Program-made: the position numbers and the translations under genes
In this document: positions 15,341 through 23,953 of the stretch, piece by piece
How positions within the stretch are numbered: position 1 is the first letter of the stretch
Layout of the letters: each line of letters starts with the position of its first letter
The notes under the pieces: model-generated
Database searches by the model: none
The model's input: the letters and a program-made list of their open reading frames with translations, nothing else
Told to the model about the DNA's origin: nothing
From: Luteimonas sp. RC10
GTDB lineage: Bacteria > Pseudomonadota > Gammaproteobacteria > Xanthomonadales > Xanthomonadaceae
DNA length: 64,000 bases
Assembly (NCBI RefSeq): GCF_014192745.1
Contig: NZ_JACHYJ010000002.1
Span: 636,316-700,315, forward strand
Direction: 5' to 3'

Positions 15341-16537
15341 CTACTTGCCCATCCCCAGCGCGCGCAGGCGCGGCGTGGCCATCGGGATCGTGAGCATCGT
15401 GCTCATCACCGCCATCAGCAGCAACGCGGTGAACGTCGCGCTCGAGATGATGGCCTTGTCGAGCAGGATGTTGGCGAAGATGATCATGATCAGCGCCTTG
15501 GTCTGCAGCAGCCATCCGATCAGCGAGGCCTCGCCAGGCGCCCACTTGAGCAAGCGTCCGGCCAGGTGCACACCGGCGAGCTTGCCCGCCACCGACGCCA
15601 CCAGCAGGACCAGTGCGGCGACGAACACTGCCGCACCGCCGACGCTCCATTCGGTGCGCAGGCCCGTGCTGAGGAAGAACACCGGCATCATCACCAGCAG
15701 CACGTTGTGCCGCAGGCGGTCCATGTCCTGCTGATCGAACCAGTCCGCATCGATCACCACGCCGGCCAGGAACGCGCCGACCATGAAGTGCAGGCCCGAC
15801 CAGTCGGCGCCGAAGGCGCACACCGCCAGCCAGATCAGCATCACGTACCAGCGGTCGCGTTCGGCAATCGCCCGCATCAAGCGCCGGAACACCACGCAGG
15901 CGACTGCGAACGCCAGCAGGAAGCCGACCTGACGCCCGATGCGCTCCCAGTCGAGCAGCACCAGGGCCAGCACGCCCCAGATGGCGATGTCGTCGAGGCT
16001 GGCATAGCGCAGGATGCGCTGCCCGATCGGCTGGCGCAGGATGTCGAGCTTCTCCATCAGCAGGATCAGAATCGGCAACGCCGTCACCGCGCAGGCCATG
16101 CCCACGCCGACCACGAACTGCCAGTCCGCGCCCGACGCGCCGATCCAGCCCGGAAAGCGCAGCAGACCGAACGCCGCCAGCGCCCCGAACACCAGCGGCA
16201 CGCCCAGCGCCAGGCCCGCGGTGATGCCACTCTCCCGGCGGTTGACCCAGGCCTTGCTCAGATCGAGCTCGATGCCCGCGATCAACACGAACAGCATCAC
16301 CGCCCAGGCGCCCAGCCCGTTGAGGATCTGCACCACCTCCGGCCGGAACACGAAGGTGTAGTAGCCCGGGAACGCGGCCCCCAAGATGCCCGGGCCGAGC
16401 ACGATGCCGGTGAGGATCTGCACCACGACCAGCGGCGCGAAGTAATCCGTGCGCCCCAGGCGCCAGATCAGGAACGGCACACAGAAGATGATCGCCATCG
16501 CGATCAGGAACACTTCCATGGTGGTGACTGCATGCAT
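15341..16537 (-). CDS. Cation:proton antiporter, CPA2 (Kef-type)
   Basis: An inner-membrane monovalent cation/proton exchanger of 398 residues with about 12 helices. LTGIVLGPGILG and LFVLIAGIELDLSKAW in helices 2-4 are CPA2 hallmarks. DDIAIW near residue 190 holds the paired acidic residues of the transport core, and LLVMMPVFFLSTGL marks the later half. There is no RCK/TrkA-N domain, so it is a short stand-alone form. It is 110 bp from the DUF6491-like gene on the same strand. Confidence 0.88.
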   Translation of the reverse strand: MHAVTTMEVFLIAMAIIFCVPFLIWRLGRTDYFAPLVVVQILTGIVLGPGILGAAFPGYYTFVFRPEVVQILNGLGAWAVMLFVLIAGIELDLSKAWVNRRESGITAGLALGVPLVFGALAAFGLLRFPGWIGASGADWQFVVGVGMACAVTALPILILLMEKLDILRQPIGQRILRYASLDDIAIWGVLALVLLDWERIGRQVGFLLAFAVACVVFRRLMRAIAERDRWYVMLIWLAVCAFGADWSGLHFMVGAFLAGVVIDADWFDQQDMDRLRHNVLLVMMPVFFLSTGLRTEWSVGGAAVFVAALVLLVASVAGKLAGVHLAGRLLKWAPGEASLIGWLLQTKALIMIIFANILLDKAIISSATFTALLLMAVMSTMLTIPMATPRLRALGMGK

Positions 16538-16638
16538 GCGCGTTGTCCTTCAGCCGCAGGGCGGCAGCGAAGCGCGGAGTATGGAGTGGGGCTTGCGCCG
16601 TGTCATGGGGTCGCAGGGCTGCTGTGACACTGCCGCCA

Positions 16639-16952
16639 TTAGCCGTCGAGCGACCACATCCCCTCATAGTCCTGGCCACCGTAGAACACGCCGAGGATCG
16701 AGACTACTTCCCGTTCGACATCCACAAGGAACGCAATCACAGCGGCGCCACGGTAACTCGTGATCCGAAGGCCCGGGGATAGATCGTCCCGCTTTGTCCC
16801 CCGTTCCGGGAACGTCTCCAAGCTCTCGCAGTAGGCCACGATCGCATCGACATAGCGGACGGCCGAAGTAGGCGCACGGCATCGATGATGTATTCCTCGA
16901 TCGCAGCGAGTTGAGCGACCGCCTCAGGGGCGAACTCGACCCGGTAGCTCAT
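16639..16952 (-). pseudogene. ParE/RelE-type toxin, broken by a frameshift
   Basis: The start MSYRVEFAPEAVAQLAAIEE is in one frame and the rest (AYCESLETFPERGTKRDD to GVFYGGQDYEGMWS) in another. Together they make a full ParE-type toxin of about 100 residues. The frames join if one base is restored at about 16871-16880, where a helix-to-helix linker is expected. As read, the upstream frame would give only a short, wrongly ended peptide. It starts within the antitoxin stop (4-bp overlap). A true one-base deletion and a sequencing error cannot be told apart. Confidence 0.8.
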
Positions 16953-17218
16953 GCGCGGCGACGGCGCTTCTCTGCCAATTGCTCACGGGCCTGGCCAACC
17001 GACAGGGCCCGTTCCGGAGCGGCCTTCAAGGCCTGGGCCGCCGGCACCACCTGCTCGCGCAACCACGCCTCCATCGCCCGATCTCGGGCCAGCAGCGTGC
17101 GCAAGCCATCCCGGATCACCTCACTCTCCGTCGCGTACTCGCCGGCAGCGACCTTGGCCTTGACCAGGTCGGCCATCTCATTGGGGAGGGTGATGCTGAA
17201 CTGCTGGGTCGAACGCAT
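16949..17218 (-). CDS. ParD-type antitoxin
   Basis: An 89-residue antitoxin. The N-terminal ribbon-helix-helix part is TQQFSITLPNEMADLVKAKV with ATESEVIRDGLRTLLARD, typical of ParD/CopG dimers that bind their own promoter. The C-terminal helix would embrace the toxin. ATG 17218 is preferred over GTG 17227, because AGGTGG lies five bases before it. Its stop overlaps the toxin start. With the toxin frameshifted, it is now an orphan antitoxin unless the frameshift is an error. Confidence 0.88.
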   Translation of the reverse strand: MRSTQQFSITLPNEMADLVKAKVAAGEYATESEVIRDGLRTLLARDRAMEAWLREQVVPAAQALKAAPERALSVGQAREQLAEKRRRRA

Positions 17219-17668
17219 GGCGACCACCTGAACTATCGAATAGGATTCAATCCTACTCTCGGCGCAGGACCATTGCCACGCCTGGCTTCAGGAACCCACC
17301 CTGCGAGGATCACGCGGCCAAGCACCCACTCAGGCGGGAATACAAAGAGACTGTATCGAACGCCGCCTTTTGCCGGTGAAGCTGACACTGCGTCTATCCG
17401 CCTCCCTGAAGAATCAGGGAGGCGCGCAATCTTGCAGCGCCATCGGCCGATACTGAAGGAATTGCGCCACCGAATATCGCAACGCCTCGGTGCAAGACGC
17501 GCAGGCGCGTCAGCAACCCGCTCGAACGCATCCCTTCGAGTCGCCTTCAACATCAGCGAAGGCGCTTCCCTGTATCGATGTGCAACGCTTGAGTCGCCAC
17601 GCCTGCAATCAGGAGTGCTTCAAGCACAGCGACAGCGCCAGTCCTGAGCGGCCACGCCCAGAAACGAG
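17219..17668. other. 450 bp without a recognisable gene
   Basis: Between the parD start and the terminator near tRNA-Phe no open frame resembles a known protein. Base composition is lower in GC than its neighbours, as is common in accessory DNA beside tRNA genes. The first part should hold the parD promoter. I see no integrase fragment, insertion sequence or attachment repeat. Confidence 0.5.
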
Positions 17669-17692
17669 AAAGCCCGCATTTCTGCGGGCTTT
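17669..17692. terminator. Intrinsic terminator beside tRNA-Phe
   Basis: A perfect 10-bp stem (AAAGCCCGCA / TGCGGGCTTT) with a TTTC loop. It lies 12 bp past the tRNA-Phe 3' end on the minus strand, and its T/A ends allow termination in either direction. Confidence 0.75.
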
Positions 17693-17704
17693 TCCGTATC
17701 GCAA

Positions 17705-17780
17705 TGGTGGCCGGGGAGGGAATCGAACCCCCGACACGGGGATTTTCAATCCCCTGCTCTACCAACTGAGCTACCCGGCC
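17705..17780 (-). tRNA. tRNA-Phe (GAA)
   Basis: A 76-base cloverleaf with encoded CCA. The acceptor GGCCGGG pairs with CCCGGCC, the D arm is AGCTCAGTTGGTAGAGC, the anticodon stem GGGGA/TCCCC encloses TTGAAAA with anticodon GAA, and the T arm is GGGGGTTCGATTCCCTC. The parDE module and the gene-poor stretch lie on its 3' side. Confidence 0.97.
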
Positions 17781-17923
17781 ACTGCGGGACGCGCATGATA
17801 CGGGGCGCGCCGCAGAACGGCAACCACTTCTTGAGCGCCCTATTGTCGATGGCACCCGGCCAGGCATCGGCCGGGCGCGGCGACGCGTTAACATCGTGGG
17901 CCCACCCTCGACGGAGCGCTGCG

Positions 17924-18397
17924 ATGAAGCCGTGGAAGCTGCTGACCCTCCTGTTGGCGACCTGCGTGGTCGCGGCCTGCGTCACCAGCCCGCGCCGTGT
18001 CTCCGAGCCGGCGGCGAGCATCCAGCAACTGAGCGTCGCGGCCGACGGCAGTTGGTCGGTGGATCTGCGAGTGCAGAACTACAGCAGCGTGCCGATGCGC
18101 TTCGAGTCCATCCGGCTCGACCTGACGGTCGGCGGCGACGCGGCCGGCACGCTGGCGTCCTCGACCCCGATCACGATCGGGCCCGAGTCGGCCGATGTGC
18201 TCACGTTGGCGTTCGCGCCCAGCGCGCAGGCGCGGCTGCAGACGGCCGATGCGCTGGCCGCCGGGCGCAGCCTGCCCTATCGCATCGACGGCACGCTGCG
18301 TGCGGCCCCCGACGATCGCGGCGCCGCCCGCGACTACACCGTCCGCCGCGACAGCGCGCTCAGCCCCGTGCCGGGCCTGCCCGGCGTGCTGCGCTGA
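17924..18397 (+). CDS. LEA14-like lipoprotein
   Basis: A 157-residue lipoprotein precursor with signal KLLTLLLATCVVAAC (lipobox VAAC, residue 19). The mature part is a single beta-sandwich of the LEA14/water-stress type: WSVDLRVQNYSSVPMRFESI and LPYRIDGTLRAAPD are typical of this group. Function is unknown; these proteins are widespread as periplasmic lipoproteins in Xanthomonadaceae. GGAG lies seven bases before the ATG and a -10-like TAACAT at 17889-17894. Confidence 0.75.
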   Translation: MKPWKLLTLLLATCVVAACVTSPRRVSEPAASIQQLSVAADGSWSVDLRVQNYSSVPMRFESIRLDLTVGGDAAGTLASSTPITIGPESADVLTLAFAPSAQARLQTADALAAGRSLPYRIDGTLRAAPDDRGAARDYTVRRDSALSPVPGLPGVLR

Positions 18398-18463
18398 TCC
18401 CGTCGCGCACGTCCCGCCGAGCACGCGCTGTGTGCCCGCTCCCCTTTTAGAAGAGCCGACCCC

Positions 18464-20254
18464 ATGAGCACCTACCACGCCCCGTTGACCGACATCCGCT
18501 TCGCGCTGCACGACGTGCTGCAGGTCGAGTCCCTGTTTGCTTCCCTGGGCTTCGAGGACGCCAACCGCGAGACGGTCGATGCGGTGCTCGACGAGTGCGC
18601 CCGGCTGTGCGAGACCGTGCTCGCCCCGCTCAACCGCATCGGCGATGAGCAGGGCGTGCACTACGACAAGGCGACCGGTGCGGTGACCACGCCCGACGGC
18701 TTCAAGGACGCCTACGACCAGTTCGCGCAAGGCGGCTGGACCGGCATGAGCGCGCCGGCCGAGTTCGGCGGCATGAACATGCCCCACACGGTCGGCATCT
18801 GCCTGGAGGAGATGATCGACGCAGCCAACCTGGCCTGGAGCAACTTCCCGCTGCTCTCCCACGGCGCGGTCAACGCCCTGCACCACCACGGCGAGGCCTG
18901 GCAGAAGGAGGTCTTCCTCAAGCCGCTGATCGCCGGCACCTGGACCGGCACGATGTGCCTGACCGAGCCGCACTGCGGCACCGACCTCGGCCTGCTCAAG
19001 ACGCGCGCCGAGCCCGCGGCCGACGGCGCCTATGCGATCACCGGCACCAAGATCTTCATCACCGCCGGCGAGCACGACCTGACCGACAACATCATCCACC
19101 TGGTGTTGGCGCGCCTGCCCGATGCGCCGGCCGGCAGCAAGGGCATCTCGCTGTTCGTCGTGCCCAAGGTCAAGGTCGGGCGCGACGGCACGCTCGGCGC
19201 GCGCAACGCGGTGCGCTGCGGCGCGGTCGAGCACAAGATGGGCATCCATGGCTCGGCGACCTGCGTGATGAACTTCGACGGCGCCGAGGGCTGGCTGGTC
19301 GGTCAGCCGCACAAGGGGCTGCTGGCGATGTTCACCATGATGAATACCGCGCGCCTGGGTGTCGGCGTGCAGGGCCTGGGCCTGGCGACGCGCGCCTACG
19401 AGAACGCGCTGCGCTACGCCCGCGAGCGCCTGCAATCGCGTGCACTCTCCGGCCCCAAGCTGCCCAGCAAGCCGGCCGACCCGATCCTGGTGCAGCCGGA
19501 CGTGCGCCGCATGCTGCTCACCTGCAAGTCGCTGACCGAGGGCGGCCGCCTGCTGGCCTACCACGCCGGCTCGCTGGTCGATGCCGCACACGGCGCCGCC
19601 GACGAAGCCGCACGCCGCCAGGCCGACGATCTGCTCGGCTTCCTGACTCCGATCGTCAAGGCCTGCCTCACCGAGTGGGGCAATGAGTGCACCTATCACG
19701 CACTGCAGTGTTTCGGTGGCCATGGCTACATCGCCGAGCACGGCATGGAGCAACTGGCGCGCGACGCGCGCATCACCACGCTCTACGAGGGCACCACCGG
19801 CATCCAGGCGCTGGACCTGGTGGGCCGCAAGGTGCTGCAGCTACAGGGCGCGGGGCTGCGCGTGTTCCTGGGCATGATCGAGGCGTTCTGCAGCGAGCAC
19901 GAGGGCAATGCCCAGTTGGCGGAGTTCGTCGGCCCGCTGCGTGAGAAGGCCGCGCAGTGGCAGGCGCTCACCCGCGCCATCGCCGAACGCGCCGCAGCCG
20001 ATCCCGAGGAAGTCGGCGCCGCCGCGCACGATTACCTGTTCTTCTCCGGCTACGTCGCCCTGGCCTACTGGTGGGCGCGCAGCGTGGCCGTTGCCGACGC
20101 CTCGTCGCGGCCGGAGACGTTCAAGGCCGGCAAGCGCGAGACCGCGCGGTTCTACTTCGCGCGTCTGCTGCCGCGCACGCTGGCGCACGCTGCGGCGATC
20201 GAGAGCGGGCCGGCGCCGCTGCTGTCGCTGGCCGACGAGGCCTTCGACAGCTGA
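18464..20254 (+). CDS. Acyl-CoA dehydrogenase (large form with extra C-terminal domain)
   Basis: An FAD flavoenzyme of 596 residues that makes the first double bond in beta-oxidation or a related acyl-CoA pathway. It is longer than 380-residue enzymes because of an extra C-terminal helical domain, as in FadE-like/DmdC-like proteins. FAD and substrate motifs are MCLTEPHCGTDLGLLKT and KIFITAGEHDLTDNI. ECTYHALQCFGGHGYIAEHG and LYEGTTGIQALDLVGRK follow, the latter holding the likely catalytic Glu. It stands alone; substrate chain length is not readable. Confidence 0.92.
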   Translation: MSTYHAPLTDIRFALHDVLQVESLFASLGFEDANRETVDAVLDECARLCETVLAPLNRIGDEQGVHYDKATGAVTTPDGFKDAYDQFAQGGWTGMSAPAEFGGMNMPHTVGICLEEMIDAANLAWSNFPLLSHGAVNALHHHGEAWQKEVFLKPLIAGTWTGTMCLTEPHCGTDLGLLKTRAEPAADGAYAITGTKIFITAGEHDLTDNIIHLVLARLPDAPAGSKGISLFVVPKVKVGRDGTLGARNAVRCGAVEHKMGIHGSATCVMNFDGAEGWLVGQPHKGLLAMFTMMNTARLGVGVQGLGLATRAYENALRYARERLQSRALSGPKLPSKPADPILVQPDVRRMLLTCKSLTEGGRLLAYHAGSLVDAAHGAADEAARRQADDLLGFLTPIVKACLTEWGNECTYHALQCFGGHGYIAEHGMEQLARDARITTLYEGTTGIQALDLVGRKVLQLQGAGLRVFLGMIEAFCSEHEGNAQLAEFVGPLREKAAQWQALTRAIAERAAADPEEVGAAAHDYLFFSGYVALAYWWARSVAVADASSRPETFKAGKRETARFYFARLLPRTLAHAAAIESGPAPLLSLADEAFDS

Positions 20255-20346
20255 TCCCGACCGTGGCGCGCCGCTGCGCGAATGCAGTCGGCGGCGCGCC
20301 CGCACCGAGGCTTCTCGGAGCGCTCGCGATCCGGCCAGCACGCGCC

Positions 20347-20376
20347 TTGCACAAACCGTCACAGTTCGGGTATATG
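20347..20376 (+). promoter_or_regulatory. Sigma-70-like promoter of the HNH gene
   Basis: TTGCAC (20347-20352), an 18-bp spacer and TATATG (20371-20376). The ATG at 20388 lies only 11 bases after the -10, so the leader would be about 5 bases. Confidence 0.55.
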
Positions 20377-20387
20377 CTCGATTCCCG

Positions 20388-21056
20388 ATGGAGACCGACT
20401 GCGCGCGTCCTCGCCTCGTCCCCACCGGTTCCGATCCGGCGCCGGTCGCCGAAGCATCGGCCTTCGATTCCGCGCCCCGCCCCCACACCGCCGGTGTGCG
20501 CCTGCTTGCGCTCGACGCGCATGGCCGGGCATTGAACTGGATCAGTTGGCAGGACGCAGCGTGTCTGTACGCACGCGACGCGGTCGCCTGGACCCTCGGC
20601 GCGCCCTGCATCACGGTCCTGGGCGGACTATGCCGCGCGACCGGCCGCCGCAGCCGACTGGACCTGCACCCGATCATCGCCGGCCGCAGCCATGCACGCG
20701 CCAGTGCGCTCGATCCGACCCCGGCCTTGACCAACCCCGCGCTGTTCGCCCGCGACCACCACTTGTGCCTGTACTGCGGCCGCCAGGTCGGGCGCCAGTC
20801 GCTGACCCGCGACCATGTCGCCCCGCTCTCCCAGGGCGGGCTCGACATCTGGGAGAACGTGGTTTCGGCCTGCGTGGCCTGCAACTCCCGCAAGGGCGGG
20901 CGCACACCGCAACAGGCCGGCATGCCGTTGCTGGCGGTGCCGTTCCGGCCGAGCTGGATCGAGCACCTGATCCTGAGCAACCGCAACATTCTGGCCGACC
21001 AGATGAGCTTTCTGAGCGCCCACCTGCCCCGCCGCGGCCCACGCGCCGTCGTCTGA
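20388..21056 (+). CDS. HNH endonuclease family protein
   Basis: A 222-residue protein. The C-terminal half has the HNH fold: CLYCGRQVGRQSLTRDHV with the first Cys pair and the HNH His, then PLSQGGLDIWENVVSACVAC with the second Cys pair and the Asn, then NSRKGGRTPQQAGM. The N-terminal 100 residues match the HNH proteins often found near dxs in Xanthomonadaceae. Such chromosomal HNH proteins act on nucleic acid in ways not established. ATG 20388 follows a promoter closely. The protein is not linked to a phage or restriction context. Confidence 0.85.
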   Translation: METDCARPRLVPTGSDPAPVAEASAFDSAPRPHTAGVRLLALDAHGRALNWISWQDAACLYARDAVAWTLGAPCITVLGGLCRATGRRSRLDLHPIIAGRSHARASALDPTPALTNPALFARDHHLCLYCGRQVGRQSLTRDHVAPLSQGGLDIWENVVSACVACNSRKGGRTPQQAGMPLLAVPFRPSWIEHLILSNRNILADQMSFLSAHLPRRGPRAVV

Positions 21057-21190
21057 CGCCGGCCGACAGGCATCTGCGGCGTGCAGCCTGCGCGCCGCGC
21101 CGTTCTCGCGACCGGGACGACATGCATCATGCGCGGTCTTCGCCAACCGGCCGCGTGACCGCGGCATGACGCCCGGGCAGGGCCAGGCCT

Positions 21191-21196
21191 TACAAT
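21191..21196 (+). promoter_or_regulatory. -10 hexamer of dxs, leaderless layout
   Basis: TACAAT ends exactly 6 bp before the dxs ATG at 21203, the same layout as at the ferredoxin gene. A weak -35 (ATGACG-like) may lie 18 bp upstream. Confidence 0.5.
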
Positions 21197-21202
21197 GCGC
21201 GG

Positions 21203-23116
21203 ATGATCGATTCCTCGCGCTACCCGCGCCTTGCGCGCATCGACGCGCCGTCCGACCTGCGCCAGTTCGACGAGAGCGAACTGCCGGCGATCGCCGACGA
21301 GCTGCGCGCCTACCTGATCGAGTCCGTCGGCCGCAGTGGGGGCCATTTCGGCGCCGGGCTGGGCGTGATCGAACTCACGACCGCGCTGCATTACCTGTAC
21401 GAAACGCCCGAGGACCGCATCGTCTGGGACGTCGGCCATCAGACGTACCCGCACAAGATCCTCACCGGCCGCCGCGACAGCATCCATACGGTCAAGCAGA
21501 AGGACGGCGTGGCGCCGTTCCCCAAGCGGGACGAATCGGAGTTCGACACCTTCGGCGTCGGCCACTCGAGCACCTCGATCTCGGCCGCGCTGGGCATGGC
21601 CATCGCCAACGCGCGCGCCGGCAACGAGCGCCGCGTGGTCGCCGTGATCGGCGATGGCGCGATGACCGCCGGCATGGCCTACGAGGCCCTCAACCACGCC
21701 GGCGGCATGGAGCCCGAGCCCGACCTGCTGGTGGTGCTCAACGACAACCGCATGTCGATCAGCGAGGCGGTCGGCGGCCTGACCCAGATGCTCGGCCGCA
21801 TGACCGGCAGCCGCACGCTCAATGCCCTGCGCGAAAGCGGCAAGAAGCTGCTGGGCGACAAGAACAACCCGACGGCCCGGTTCGTGCGCCGCTGGGAGGA
21901 ACACTGGAAGGGCATGTTCGTGCCGTCCACGCTGTTCGAGGAAATGGGCTTCCACTACACCGGTCCGATCGACGGCCACGACATGAAGGCGTTGGTCGGT
22001 GCGCTGAAGACGCTGCGTGGCCTCAAGGGGCCGCAGCTGCTGCACGTGATCACGACCAAGGGCAAGGGCTACGAGCTCGCCGAGGGCGACCAGATCGGCT
22101 ACCACGCGGTCTCGCCGTTCGACCCGAGCACGGGCGTGGTCGCCAAGGGCGGCGCGAAGAAGCCCACCTACACCGACGTGTTCGGCGACTGGCTGTGCGA
22201 CATGGCCGCCGTCGACGACCGCCTGCTGGGCATCACCCCGGCGATGCGCGAGGGCTCGGGCCTGGTGCGGTTCTCCAAGGAATACCCCGAGCGCTACTTC
22301 GATACCGCGATCGCCGAGCAGCACGCGGTGACGCTGGCTGCAGGCATGGCCTGCGAGGGCGCCAAACCGGTCGTGGCGATCTACTCGACGTTCCTGCAGC
22401 GCGCCTATGACCAGTTGGTGCACGACGTCGCGGTGCAGAATCTCGACGTGCTGTTCGCGATCGATCGCGCCGGTGTCGTCGGGCCCGACGGCGCCACGCA
22501 TGCTGGCAACCTCGACCTGAGTTTTCTGCGCTGCGTACCGAACATGGTCGTCATGGCGCCCGCCGACGAAGACGAGGCCCGGCGCATGCTCACCACCGGC
22601 TTCCGCCACAAAGGCCCGGCCGCAGTGCGCTACCCACGCGGCACCGGCCCTGGCGTGGCGATCGACCCGGGTCTGGAGACGCTGCCGATCGGGCAGGCCC
22701 AGATCCGCCGGCAAGGTGGCCGTATCGCCCTGCTCGCCTTCGGCGCCATCGTGCCGGCCGCCGAGGCCGTCGCCGCCGAGCTGGGCCTGACGGTCGTCAA
22801 CATGCGCTTCGTGCGCCCGCTCGACCGCGCGCTTGTGCTCGAGCTCGCGCGTTCGCACGACGGCTTCGTGACGCTGGAGGACAACGTCGTCGCCGGCGGC
22901 GCCGGTTCGGGCGTGGCCGAGCTGCTCAATGCCGAGGGCATCGCGATGCCGGTGCTGCACCTGGGCTTGCCCGATGCGTTCCAGCACCACGCCAGCCGCG
23001 AGGACCTGCTGGCCGAGGCCGGACTCGATGTCGCCGGTATCCGCACCGCAGTGCTGACGCGTTGGCCGGCGTTGGCGGCAGCGGCCGCGCCGGTCGTGGG
23101 CAGCGCGGCGGGCTGA
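21203..23116 (+). CDS. dxs: 1-Deoxy-D-xylulose-5-phosphate synthase
   Basis: It condenses pyruvate and glyceraldehyde 3-phosphate, using thiamine diphosphate, at the start of the MEP isoprenoid pathway. The 637-residue length is standard. Motifs: [20 protein letters not shown], the ThDP motif [19 protein letters not shown] near residue 153, and the transketolase-like [17 protein letters not shown] near 370 with the catalytic Glu. [15 protein letters not shown] follows near 430. Nothing suggests an operon. Confidence 0.97.
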   Translation: MIDSSRYPRLARIDAPSDLRQFDESELPAIADELRAYLIESVGRSGGHFGAGLGVIELTTALHYLYETPEDRIVWDVGHQTYPHKILTGRRDSIHTVKQKDGVAPFPKRDESEFDTFGVGHSSTSISAALGMAIANARAGNERRVVAVIGDGAMTAGMAYEALNHAGGMEPEPDLLVVLNDNRMSISEAVGGLTQMLGRMTGSRTLNALRESGKKLLGDKNNPTARFVRRWEEHWKGMFVPSTLFEEMGFHYTGPIDGHDMKALVGALKTLRGLKGPQLLHVITTKGKGYELAEGDQIGYHAVSPFDPSTGVVAKGGAKKPTYTDVFGDWLCDMAAVDDRLLGITPAMREGSGLVRFSKEYPERYFDTAIAEQHAVTLAAGMACEGAKPVVAIYSTFLQRAYDQLVHDVAVQNLDVLFAIDRAGVVGPDGATHAGNLDLSFLRCVPNMVVMAPADEDEARRMLTTGFRHKGPAAVRYPRGTGPGVAIDPGLETLPIGQAQIRRQGGRIALLAFGAIVPAAEAVAAELGLTVVNMRFVRPLDRALVLELARSHDGFVTLEDNVVAGGAGSGVAELLNAEGIAMPVLHLGLPDAFQHHASREDLLAEAGLDVAGIRTAVLTRWPALAAAAAPVVGSAAG

Positions 23117-23130
23117 GCCTCCGCGGCCGG

Positions 23131-23165
23131 GCCTGCGCGCCCCCGGCCCGGCCCGGCGCGCAGGC
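23131..23165. terminator. Hairpin between dxs and the HxlR gene
   Basis: A perfect 11-bp stem (GCCTGCGCGCC / GGCGCGCAGGC) with a 13-base loop fills the 50-bp gap between the two convergent genes. It has no T tract but fits a shared bidirectional terminator. Confidence 0.5.
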
Positions 23166-23166
23166 G

Positions 23167-23871
23167 TTATCGGACGTCGGCTTCGATCTTGTCGGGCAGT
23201 GTGAAGCAGCCGATGAAGCGCGCGGCGAGCCCGCGGTCGCCGGTGAGCCGCAACACGCCGGCCGCTTCGGCCTCATCGAACGACAGACCGCCGTAGACCA
23301 GACCTGCGAAGGTCGTGGTCGTCTCGGTGTCGAACACGACGTCCACCCCGTCCGCATCGCCGCGCTCGATCGTCAGCCCCGCCGAAGACAGCCGGCCGAT
23401 GAAGGCATTGCCGGGAAAGCGGAAGGCCACCGTCATCGTCAGCGGCGCACGATCGGGCCGCAGCATCGTCCGTAGCGACAGCATCGTCGAAACCGCCGAC
23501 AGCGGTCGCGTCGGGTCGTGCAGCGGCGAGCGTACCGCCCAACGGCCGAGCACCTGGAAGATCGGCTCGGCCTCGTAGCCCCAGGCCGTCAGCTCGTAGG
23601 CCCGCCCCCGGGCCGGCGGTGGCAACTGGCATTTGCGCAGCACGCCGATGCGTTCCAGCCCTGCCAGCCGCTGCGTCAGCACGTTCGCACTGATCCCGGT
23701 GAGGTCGGCCTTGAGGTCGGAAAACCGGCGCGGGCCGAACATCAGTTCGCGGATCACCAGCAGCGCCCAGCGCTCGCCGACGAGTTCCAGCGCAAGCGCG
23801 GCGCCGCAGGCGTCGTCGTACCAGCGCCCCACCATCGCCTGCGCCGATTCAGTTTCTTTTTCTAACTTCAT
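23167..23871 (-). CDS. HxlR-type regulator with SCP2-like C-terminal domain
   Basis: A 234-residue regulator. The N-terminal 105 residues are an HxlR winged helix: ALELVGERWALLVIRELMFG, then RRFSDLKADLTGISANVLTQ as recognition region and a basic wing. The rest, unusual for short HxlR proteins, resembles a sterol-carrier (SCP2-like) ligand-binding domain. It is divergent from the DUF1428 gene, which it probably controls. The start is uncertain: ATG 23871 lies inside a direct repeat that may be its own operator and has no ribosome site; ATG 23835 (MVGRWYDD) is an alternative. Confidence 0.85.
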   Translation of the reverse strand: MKLEKETESAQAMVGRWYDDACGAALALELVGERWALLVIRELMFGPRRFSDLKADLTGISANVLTQRLAGLERIGVLRKCQLPPPARGRAYELTAWGYEAEPIFQVLGRWAVRSPLHDPTRPLSAVSTMLSLRTMLRPDRAPLTMTVAFRFPGNAFIGRLSSAGLTIERGDADGVDVVFDTETTTTFAGLVYGGLSFDEAEAAGVLRLTGDRGLAARFIGCFTLPDKIEADVR

Positions 23872-23893
23872 GGTTGTTTTTTATAACTTCATG
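23863..23893. promoter_or_regulatory. Direct-repeat operator in the HxlR/DUF1428 gap
   Basis: TAACTTCATG occurs at 23863-23872 and again at 23884-23893, 21 bp apart, about two helix turns, in an AT-rich stretch. Two spaced half-sites suit an HxlR dimer. The first copy covers the annotated HxlR start codon. Confidence 0.6.
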
Positions 23894-23953
23894 ATCCAGG
23901 ATCGGCAACCACGTCCATCGCGACGCCTCGTTCCATCCGACAGGAGAAAGCGC

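Noticed and set aside
17233..17553. Possible 106-residue gene beside tRNA-Phe
   Set aside because: No ribosome site, no family resemblance; likely non-coding.
17500..17600. Stretch reading VAFNISEGAS, reminiscent of four-helix-bundle (S23-type) proteins
   Set aside because: The similarity covers only a few residues and the flanks do not fit the family.
19841..22990. 1049-codon minus-strand frame over the acyl-CoA dehydrogenase, HNH and dxs genes
   Set aside because: Shadow of well-supported plus-strand genes; no motifs.
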